Origin: a virus
DNA: 35,465 nt
Reading direction: 5' to 3' (one strand)
IMG/VR virus record: IMGVR_UViG_3300045541_000036
Location: 1 to 35,465 of that record
Part shown: piece by piece, positions 28,689 to 35,465 of the stretch
Layout of the letters: every line of letters begins with the position of its first letter
Position numbering within the stretch: position 1 is the first letter of the stretch
Translations under genes and position numbers: made by a program
Notes under the pieces: generated by a model
What the model saw: the letters and a program-made list of their open reading frames with translations, nothing else
Told to the model about the DNA's origin: nothing
The model's database searches: none

Positions 28689-29786
28689 TTATTTACGTTT
28701 GAATTGTGGTAGATATTGATTGATAAAAGATTCAGTCAAGGCATCCACCTTAGCCTCTTCTGAAACTGGCTTAACCTGTGCCACAGGAGCAGAAACCGGA
28801 GGATGTGGATTTCCTACGGTCATCTTCTTGAGTTCGTTGAACTCCTTCTGGAGGTCTGCCATCATCTCCATAGTCTTTTTAGACTTAGCCTGAGCCTCAG
28901 CCAATACTGATTCTTTTTCAGCCTTAACTGCCTCAGCCTCAGCCTTTAGCATTTCTACTTCTTCCTTCAGTTTTTTGTTTTCCTCTTCCATTGCTTGTTC
29001 AACGGAAACGGTTTCTTTAACCTCAGTGATCATTCCTTTGTCATCTACGACAATGATTGAACCGTTAGCGAGTTCGTGTTCACCCGCAGGTGCAGGTTGA
29101 CCATCTACGGTAACCATCTTTCCTACAAGGTCTTCACCTTCTTCCATTTCAACGACTACAATCTTTCCGTCTTTCAGCGGAACTTCCATATTCATTGGAC
29201 CAAATAGCTCCTTGAGCATACCAGTCATTCTTTGCCCGAAGGCTTCAAGTTTATCTTGCATTTTGATTTTTGTTTTTCCTATTGCTACCATTTTAAGAGG
29301 GTCGACAACCTCATCAACAAAGCCATACTTCCGTGCTTCGTGAGCAGTCATTGAAGTTTCTTTCATCATCATCTCACGGATTTCTGTTTCAGGTAGATTG
29401 GTCTTAGACTGATAGGCTTTAACCATCACGTCCTCAATCTTTCTCAACTCGTTGGCTCCGGCTTCCATTGTGCGTGAGTCACCTTCTAATGAGGTCCACG
29501 GCGAATGAATCATATAAACTGACGGGTTACGAGCGATTACCTTGTCTCCTGCGAGAGAGATAAAAGTAGCTATTGACTGACACTCACCTTCAATGATGAC
29601 TTCAACTTGTTTGCCAGATGCCTTCAACGAGTGATAAATATTATAACCCGAATAAACAGAACCTCCTGGACTTTGGATATGAACAATAATTCTATCCACG
29701 TTGCCAAGTGCCTGAATCTGCTTTCTGACATTCAAATGAGCATCTTCGGAGATTACTCCATCGATGTAGATGTGTCCTTCTTTCAT
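28689..29786 (-). CDS. ClpP-type prohead protease with C-terminal scaffold
   Basis: 365 residues. The N-terminal 190 form a ClpP/S14 fold: IVHIQSPGGSVYSG is the oxyanion region, GECQSIATF carries the catalytic serine (S71) and YMIHSP the histidine (H94). The aspartate is probably in the FVDEVVDP region. Residues about 265-325 are a long coiled coil, the usual scaffold segment removed during maturation. A TAATTTTG box (29799-29792) lies just upstream of the ATG, but no -33 TTG is at the right distance. Confidence 0.88.
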   Translation of the reverse strand: MKEGHIYIDGVISEDAHLNVRKQIQALGNVDRIIVHIQSPGGSVYSGYNIYHSLKASGKQVEVIIEGECQSIATFISLAGDKVIARNPSVYMIHSPWTSLEGDSRTMEAGANELRKIEDVMVKAYQSKTNLPETEIREMMMKETSMTAHEARKYGFVDEVVDPLKMVAIGKTKIKMQDKLEAFGQRMTGMLKELFGPMNMEVPLKDGKIVVVEMEEGEDLVGKMVTVDGQPAPAGEHELANGSIIVVDDKGMITEVKETVSVEQAMEEENKKLKEEVEMLKAEAEAVKAEKESVLAEAQAKSKKTMEMMADLQKEFNELKKMTVGNPHPPVSAPVAQVKPVSEEAKVDALTESFINQYLPQFKRK

Positions 29787-29842
29787 ATAGACAAAATTAG
29801 ACTTTACAAAACTTGTTTTATTATTTTAACAAATGCAGGTTA

Positions 29843-30028
29843 CTACTTATTGTCATTTAAGATTCTAATAATCTGCATCCGTGTCAAGTCGTACTTGATG
29901 GCTAATTGACCCAAAGACAAACCCCTTTGCCTGTCTGTAACTATGTCGTAGTTTCTCAAAGACTGCGGTTTAGCAATCTTTTCCTTGACCATATTTTGAA
30001 TCAGTTCCTTTGGATATTTAGTTATCAT
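29843..30028 (-). CDS. Small helix-turn-helix protein between tape measure and protease
   Basis: 61 residues. RQRGLSLGQLAIKYDLTRMQIIRIL has the classic HTH spacing of glycine-turn motifs. The N-terminus is helical and basic. The start overlaps the tape-measure stop by four bases, so it is co-translated with tail genes. A DNA-binding regulator within the structural operon is unusual. It may tune late transcription or packaging; there is no evidence for the target. Confidence 0.6.
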   Translation of the reverse strand: MITKYPKELIQNMVKEKIAKPQSLRNYDIVTDRQRGLSLGQLAIKYDLTRMQIIRILNDNK

Positions 30029-32052
30029 ACGGTTGTAAGTGACTCTTTAAATCTTACCTTATTTTGTACTTCAGTAGCTTCCTTCCAAGACGCTACAATA
30101 GGAGGCATATTTTTAACTGCATTAGCTACTGAGAAACTTTGATTAATAGGATTTGTAGTAGCCTGAGTTGCAGTAATTCCAGAACGACCACCAGATACTG
30201 ATGTACTTATTGAAGAGCCTCCAGTTGAAGAATTACCACTTTGAATGATTGCTCTTGCTTTTGAAGCAGCGGCTAATATTGCACTAATCTGAGTTGCATA
30301 AAAAGCAGGAAAAGCAAATGCCGCACCTGGACCAGTTGCTTTTGCTGATTGTTGAGCAATAACAAGTCCATTTGAAAATCCTACACCAACATTATATGCA
30401 ACTTCAGCAAGTGCGGCAATTTTTTGAGCCTTTGATCCTTCTTTTAGTAATGATCCAACAAAAGAAATGGTATCTGCTACTGCTCTTTGCCTTAATAATC
30501 TTAAATTGTTTTCTAAATTTATTTTTTGAATATTATCTGCTTTTATTCTTTCAATTTCTTTTTCCCTTTCTTGTTCTTTAAATGCTTGCCATTGTTTTTC
30601 ATTCTCTTCAAGTTGCTTCTTAGTGTCTTCGTCTATTTGAAGTTGTTGAATTGCTTTTTTTAATTGAGCATCATTTTCAATTCTTGTCTCTTCAGCCAAT
30701 TTATCACTAAGTGCTTGAATTTCAGCGTCTTGTCTTGCTTGAATAGCTTCTTCAGTATATTGAGCATCTAATTGATCTTTTTTCTTTTTTTCTTCTGCCG
30801 CCTTTTCTCTATCTGCTTTATCCTTTTCAGCTATTGCATCCTTTTGGTTCTGAACCTTTTCTAAAAATGCAAGACTCTCACCTTCCGCTTGATCTATGGC
30901 TTTAAATGATGCTAATGCTTTAGCTAATTGTTCAGGACTGAAAATTCCTGATTTAGCAAGTATTTCAAATTGCTCACCTAATGTTTTGTTTTGTTGAACC
31001 GCTTCTGTAAATGCTTTATTCTTATCTACCTGTGCTTTTTTACTTTGAATTAAAGCCTTTACATCTGCTTCAAATTGTAAATTTTTTATTCTTAGGTTTT
31101 CCTGTATTTGGTTGTTTTCTAATTCAATTGCTTGATTTAAAAGGTCTTGTTGTTCTTTTGCAGTTAATGTTCTATTCTTTGCGGCTATTACAAGTCGTTT
31201 AATTTGTAGTTCAACACGGGAAGAACTTAATTCAAAAGCTATTGTTGCGTCCTCTATTTCACGGGTTAGATTAACAATATCTTGACCATCTTTTGCCGCT
31301 TGAGCCATTTTATCTCCTAAATTTTTAGCCTCATCTGCGGCTTTTGAAAAATTAAGCGTTAAAACATTCCCAAGGATTCTGCCGACTTGATCTATATTTT
31401 GAATGAAAGAATCAAAAGCAGATGTAACCTGAGTTACTGCATTTTCAATTAAATCTAAAATAGGCTCATATTTTTCCAAGTATTTGTAAACCGCTCCAAG
31501 TGCAAGTGCTATTGCGGCTAATATCGCACCAAGTGGAGTTGCAATAAATTGTTTACTTGCCTTAGTTGCCCCATCTATACCATTAACAAATCCACCCAAT
31601 CCAGGAACTACACCATCTAAAGCAGATGCGTAGTTACCAATGTTTATTTTCTGTTGCTCAAGTGAAGAAACATTTTCTTTTATCTTTTTATTATTCTTAT
31701 CTAACTGATCATTTATTTCTTTAAGTCTTTTTTGACCTTCGGCATTAGATAAGTTTAAATTGTTTCTTTCTTGAGTTAGTTTTTTGTTTTGTTCCCTTAA
31801 ATCATTAATTGAATCTTGTTGAATTTTTACTGCGGATGTAACTGATTTTAAAGCATTTTCTTGACTCTTTAATTGAGTTGAATTTTCTTTTGTTTGCTCT
31901 CTATATTCCGCAAGAGTTTTTGAACCACTAATAAAATCAGCATTTAACTGCTCTTGCTTAGTTTTAAGACTTTCAATATTCTTATTTAGGTCGTCAATAC
32001 CTCTAATATCAGTCTCAACTTTTATCTCTATTATTACTTGTTCGTCAGCCAT
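30025..32052 (-). CDS. Tape measure protein
   Basis: 675 residues. Coiled coil at about 20-140 (KTKQEQLNADFISG, DQLDKNNKKIKENVSSL), hydrophobic glycine/alanine segments near 170-195 (TPLGAILAAIALALGAVYK), a second long coil (about 265-525) and a small-residue-rich C-terminal region. This is the usual composition of a short siphophage tape measure. The size would predict a tail of about 100 nm at roughly 0.15 nm per residue. The gene overlaps the upstream tail protein by eight bases. Confidence 0.8.
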   Translation of the reverse strand: MADEQVIIEIKVETDIRGIDDLNKNIESLKTKQEQLNADFISGSKTLAEYREQTKENSTQLKSQENALKSVTSAVKIQQDSINDLREQNKKLTQERNNLNLSNAEGQKRLKEINDQLDKNNKKIKENVSSLEQQKINIGNYASALDGVVPGLGGFVNGIDGATKASKQFIATPLGAILAAIALALGAVYKYLEKYEPILDLIENAVTQVTSAFDSFIQNIDQVGRILGNVLTLNFSKAADEAKNLGDKMAQAAKDGQDIVNLTREIEDATIAFELSSSRVELQIKRLVIAAKNRTLTAKEQQDLLNQAIELENNQIQENLRIKNLQFEADVKALIQSKKAQVDKNKAFTEAVQQNKTLGEQFEILAKSGIFSPEQLAKALASFKAIDQAEGESLAFLEKVQNQKDAIAEKDKADREKAAEEKKKKDQLDAQYTEEAIQARQDAEIQALSDKLAEETRIENDAQLKKAIQQLQIDEDTKKQLEENEKQWQAFKEQEREKEIERIKADNIQKINLENNLRLLRQRAVADTISFVGSLLKEGSKAQKIAALAEVAYNVGVGFSNGLVIAQQSAKATGPGAAFAFPAFYATQISAILAAASKARAIIQSGNSSTGGSSISTSVSGGRSGITATQATTNPINQSFSVANAVKNMPPIVASWKEATEVQNKVRFKESLTTV

Positions 32053-33934
32053 CGATTTGAATTAAGTTAACTTCTACTAATGTGGTCGAGTCCTTGTAGT
32101 TTACTATTGAATCCACAAAGAACAAACCATTTATCTTTCCGTTGTTTATATAAACGAACTCAAAATTAAAATTTAGAAAATCAATCTCAGGGATTAACAT
32201 ATTCACCCGAATAGTAGGACTCACAATCATTTTTTTAACACTATTCAGATAAATATCACTCAATGAAAAGTCGTTATATCCGCTGACTTGTCCGTACGTT
32301 AAACCTTGTCTATAAGAATTGATTTTATTGTAATACTGATTATAAGGCTTGTAATAATAAGCGATTGGTAAAGTCTGTAATTCAAACTCTGTGTCGTCAT
32401 CTAATGCAGTCTTAATTGGCACTTTCTTTTTACCTACGTCGTTGAAATCTACAAAAGTCGTAAAGTCTTTAAAGTCAATCGAAGGGATATAACTTAAAAC
32501 CCTCGTTCCTGCTTGGTTCTTAGTGACCTTCTGTGTAAAGAATGTACCTGGATAAGTTCCCGCACCTGCACTTACTTGACCCGTTATCTGTGCCGCAGTT
32601 GAACCATTTGTAAATGAAGGTGTTTGGATTAATCTGTGATAACCAGTATAAATACCGTCGTTATCAACTATTCTTATCGGTGTGGAATAAGAGATACTTA
32701 AGAAAGGAAAGTCTGTTCCAACGATTTCTAAAGTATCATCGTATCCAGTATCTGTGAAGTTATTTATATCAGTATAAAGGAAACTTTTATCATCCTCTAC
32801 TTTGTACAAAGGAACATAGACCATCTTTTGCCTTCCTGTGGCTGATGTCCAATCATAACAAGTAGGGAAAATGCTTTGATAGAGTTCTTTTGTCTGCCCG
32901 TCTAATTTAGAACTTTCAATATTTGTTTCCCCGAATTGAATGTCGTTGACTTCATTATAGTCATTAAATACTTCATCCTTTTGGGTTATTGTAAATAAGT
33001 TATTCTGAACCTGATCATATTTTATGTTATGATTCTTAACGTAAGAACTCCAGTCTAATCCTGTTAATTGTCTCTTATCGATTAAATCTAAAGTCAAAGT
33101 ATTTGAGAACGAATCATAAGTCGGCACCACTCCGAAGGAAACTACTATCCACTTTATTAAATCAACCGCTTTAATGTTCGGTGCAACTGCTTGAATCTTA
33201 ACCTCTGAGAATGTGTTTAAAACATACTGAGGCTTTAGTAAAGTCCTTGTCTCAGGATCGTAAATATCTGGAGAATCAGGCGTTAGAATTAAAGTCTTAA
33301 AGAATTTATCATCTAATAAATTACCTGCAATCTTTACCCCTGAATGGATAGCCAATTCATCTAATAGGGTATGTAGATAAACGCAAGGGAAGTAATCATA
33401 ACACTCAAAAGACGCATCATCGTATTTAGGATAGTATTGTAAAATGTATCTGTCTGCTTTCTGACCTTTAAAGGCCCAATCAATATAAGGGAAAACTATT
33501 CCTTGGGTTTTATTAACAGAATCTTTAATGCAGTTATAAACTGAGTTAGAATCGATCCACCATTGAACGCTCCATCGATCTGTTCTTATATCCCTACAAT
33601 TAAAGTCGAACTTTGCAAACCAATTTGAATTACCGCTTACGAAATAAAGACTAAGATTCTCTCCGTCATCCTCTTCAATGACCATAAGACCACGCATTAA
33701 AATATTCCCGTCTTTAACAAGATTAAAAGCGGTTTCTGAAAATATCGGTGAGTCTAATTGGTTTAATCCGAAGTATCCTAAGGCATCCCTATTTTCTGAA
33801 TTGTTCTCTACGTTAAACGAAATAGAATAATCACCTTTGATGGTAAAGTTTTTAAAGTTAGCCACCTGACGAGTGATCAAAATCTCCTCATCTACTTTTA
33901 TCTGCTTTCCGTTATCTGAAATAAAAGAAATCAT
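32045..33934 (-). CDS. Tail tip/baseplate structural protein (629 aa)
   Basis: The N-terminal part (ITRQVANFKNFTIKGDYSISFNVEN) is a beta-rich domain like those of tail-tip and hub proteins. The middle contains many aromatic strands, and the C-terminal 100 residues are strand-rich (SVKKMIVSPTIRVNMLIPEIDF, then VEVNLIQIDG). It lies directly upstream of the tape measure gene and overlaps the 457-residue gene. No hydrolase motif is seen. Position beside the tape measure suggests a distal tail or hub protein. Confidence 0.6.
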   Translation of the reverse strand: MISFISDNGKQIKVDEEILITRQVANFKNFTIKGDYSISFNVENNSENRDALGYFGLNQLDSPIFSETAFNLVKDGNILMRGLMVIEEDDGENLSLYFVSGNSNWFAKFDFNCRDIRTDRWSVQWWIDSNSVYNCIKDSVNKTQGIVFPYIDWAFKGQKADRYILQYYPKYDDASFECYDYFPCVYLHTLLDELAIHSGVKIAGNLLDDKFFKTLILTPDSPDIYDPETRTLLKPQYVLNTFSEVKIQAVAPNIKAVDLIKWIVVSFGVVPTYDSFSNTLTLDLIDKRQLTGLDWSSYVKNHNIKYDQVQNNLFTITQKDEVFNDYNEVNDIQFGETNIESSKLDGQTKELYQSIFPTCYDWTSATGRQKMVYVPLYKVEDDKSFLYTDINNFTDTGYDDTLEIVGTDFPFLSISYSTPIRIVDNDGIYTGYHRLIQTPSFTNGSTAAQITGQVSAGAGTYPGTFFTQKVTKNQAGTRVLSYIPSIDFKDFTTFVDFNDVGKKKVPIKTALDDDTEFELQTLPIAYYYKPYNQYYNKINSYRQGLTYGQVSGYNDFSLSDIYLNSVKKMIVSPTIRVNMLIPEIDFLNFNFEFVYINNGKINGLFFVDSIVNYKDSTTLVEVNLIQIDG

Positions 33935-35304
33935 AGACTCTGTGAAGGGATTGTATCAGTCATTTGAATTGTAAACGAAATAGAATAAAGTTTGTCTGTC
34001 TCACTATAAACCAAGAAAGACCCACCGTCTACGGATACGTTCTTTCCATTCCACATTACCAAAGGACTTGTTTTGATATATTTTATAGCACTTAATTGGT
34101 CGAATGTTAAATTCTGACTTCTGACTAAGATGCTTTCCCGTGCCGTTCTTTTTGTGTCGTATTTAATCTTTGAACCATTGTAAGAAGTAGGCCAGTCAAT
34201 GAAAATATCCTTTTCTGTTGTTTTAACTTCTTCAATATCTATTGAGAAATCCTTTTCAGCCGTGAACAACCAGTAGTCCATTCCTCCTAAATAATTCAAC
34301 CAACCTAAATAAATCGAATCATTATAGCAGGTATTATTTATTTTAATTGTCTTGGTTTCACTTTGTCCAGTCATTACAACTGACAATTCATCTTCGTTTC
34401 CTTGCAAGACAGAGTTTAATAGTTTTGAGTAAACTCCCTCATCCTCATCTGTGACCGTTATTGTTGAAGTCCCTAATGAAACCCCATCTGCGTATCTTGT
34501 AACGCTTAGATTGTACGGATCACCCATAAAGAATAAATAAAAGTCATTCCCTGGAAAGATTACAGGCTCATCAAACAAAGTCAAATATTTTCTTGATGTT
34601 CCAACGTATAAATCCATTTCACCACCGTTTCCGTTCTTAAAAGGTAGCTTGGAGTTGGTAGCGATTGCATAATTCGAAGAGTCGCTTGTATAGCTACTAA
34701 CGTATGTCGTAAGTGTGTAGCCGTCAACGGAGTAATCATAAGCCTCTGCGTATTCTATGTAAAATTCAGTGAACTGACTTATATCATTCCCGTCTGTGTC
34801 AATGCTTAAAACCGAAATATCAGATTTTAATATTTCTGCGATGTTTATCACAATGTCATTAGCTGAATCAGGTACTGCTTTAATTGTGGTTAAAAGTCTA
34901 TAAGGCTTTTGAGCGTTTAAAGTGTGGCCTGATCTTAACCCTGCGTATATCTTAAATCTTGCGTGGTAATTTGAATAATAATACTGAACGGAAGTAAATG
35001 TCAAACTTGCGTTATATTCTAAATCTATCGTGATTGACGTGTCCGAATACCAAGTAATGATCTGAAATATCTCAGTACCTCCAGAGTAAACAACCTTAAC
35101 AAATTCCAATTCATTCGCACTTCCAGAAGCCTTGATGTCACCAGAAAGAGCAAGTTTACAATATCCATTATCGTTAGTAAATGATGAGACCGTCCTTGAA
35201 GTATCTACTGAATTAGTAGGGAAAGCCGTTGAACTAAATTCATAAACGATAGGAAGGTGAACACAATTATAACCGCTTGGTCTCGTGTCTAAGGTTAAAG
35301 CCAT
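33931..35304 (-). CDS. Tail structural protein (457 aa)
   Basis: A beta-rich protein without catalytic motifs. Short conserved-looking blocks are GYNCVHLPIVYEFSS near the N-terminus and KTSPLVMWNGKNVSVDGGSF near the C-terminus. It overlaps the next gene by four bases and the gp10-like gene by one. Adjacent tail genes and size suggest a minor tail or tail-tip component. The exact role is unknown to me. Confidence 0.55.
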   Translation of the reverse strand: MALTLDTRPSGYNCVHLPIVYEFSSTAFPTNSVDTSRTVSSFTNDNGYCKLALSGDIKASGSANELEFVKVVYSGGTEIFQIITWYSDTSITIDLEYNASLTFTSVQYYYSNYHARFKIYAGLRSGHTLNAQKPYRLLTTIKAVPDSANDIVINIAEILKSDISVLSIDTDGNDISQFTEFYIEYAEAYDYSVDGYTLTTYVSSYTSDSSNYAIATNSKLPFKNGNGGEMDLYVGTSRKYLTLFDEPVIFPGNDFYLFFMGDPYNLSVTRYADGVSLGTSTITVTDEDEGVYSKLLNSVLQGNEDELSVVMTGQSETKTIKINNTCYNDSIYLGWLNYLGGMDYWLFTAEKDFSIDIEEVKTTEKDIFIDWPTSYNGSKIKYDTKRTARESILVRSQNLTFDQLSAIKYIKTSPLVMWNGKNVSVDGGSFLVYSETDKLYSISFTIQMTDTIPSQSL

Positions 35305-35465
35305 TACTTAAATATTTGCGTTTTAAATTCTTGTGGTATTTTTTTAATCAATTCCTGAACCAAAAGTTCTAATTCTTTAGAATACAAATCAGTCCCTCCG
35401 TCTCTGAATTTCTTATCTCCTCGTTTGTTAATTAAATAAGCTAAACTTTTCCCGCTCATCCATTG
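35304..35465 (-). CDS. HK97 gp10-like tail-completion protein (3' part, at the window end)
   Basis: This is the C-terminal part of the junction-spanning gene; bases 35339-35465 repeat 1-127. The stop codon TAA is at 35304-35306 and shares one base with the ATG of the next gene downstream (start 35304). On the circle the whole gene is 468 bases including the stop. Confidence 0.6.
   Translation of the reverse strand, partial: QWMSGKSLAYLINKRGDKKFRDGGTDLYSKELELLVQELIKKIPQEFKTQIFK
35339..35465. repeat. Terminal direct repeat, copy 2
   Basis: Exact second copy of bases 1-127. Removing one copy gives a 35,338 bp circle and restores an intact 155-residue reading frame across the join, which supports true circularity. 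Confidence 0.95.

Noticed and set aside
29792-29799. TAATTTTG box before the protease gene as a firm promoter
   Set aside because: The -7 box matches but no TTG lies 17-23 bases upstream, so it is only mentioned under the protease gene.

Overview
The window is one complete small tailed-phage genome (siphovirus-like) assembled as a circle. Positions 1-127 and 35339-35465 are identical, so the unique length is 35,338 bp and one gene spans the junction. A host in the phylum Bacteroidota is likely. Four promoters of the form TTG-N19..23-TAnnTTTG, the signature of that phylum, can be read, and the capsid, tail-tube, portal and DUF4373 proteins look like those of Bacteroidota phages. I see no integrase, CI-like repressor, partition system or reverse transcriptase, so a virulent lifestyle is the simplest reading.

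Every gene but one lies on the minus strand, so the circle is read from about 15532 down to 1, through the junction to 35338, and on down to 16098. Early region (15532-6746): small unknowns, an ERF annealase with a YqaJ-type exonuclease, a LuxR-type HTH protein, an HNH nuclease, a DUF4373 replication protein whose gene holds an iteron-like array (candidate origin), a primase-helicase, a cluster of tiny and membrane proteins, a C5 DNA methyltransferase, an SSB-like small protein and NinG. Next is a glycan island (6598-3602) with two glycosyltransferases, two methyltransferases and a KdsC-like phosphatase. Packaging and structure follow: a small structural-type protein, TerS, TerL, a tRNA-like element, a tail-assembly chaperone with a -1 frameshift, tail-completion genes, two large tail proteins, the tape measure, a small HTH protein, a ClpP-type protease with scaffold, the major capsid and the tail tube. 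A second sugar-transfer cassette (27017-25353) is followed by the portal, a connector, a 1,542-residue fibre and the lysis genes. The M15 endolysin (15646-16101) is the only plus-strand gene.

The most interesting parts are not proteins. Two intergenic spacers (12905-13021 and 6635-6739) each hold a Bacteroidota-type promoter, about 90-100 nt of highly structured RNA and an intrinsic terminator. The first has a six-nucleotide loop perfectly complementary to the apical loop of its terminator hairpin, which suggests a kissing-loop RNA or attenuator. Other points for a second look are the replication iterons, the frameshift, the degenerate tRNA-like gene, the two glycosylation cassettes and the unusual order of structural genes. 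No stretch longer than about 300 bases lacks a gene.
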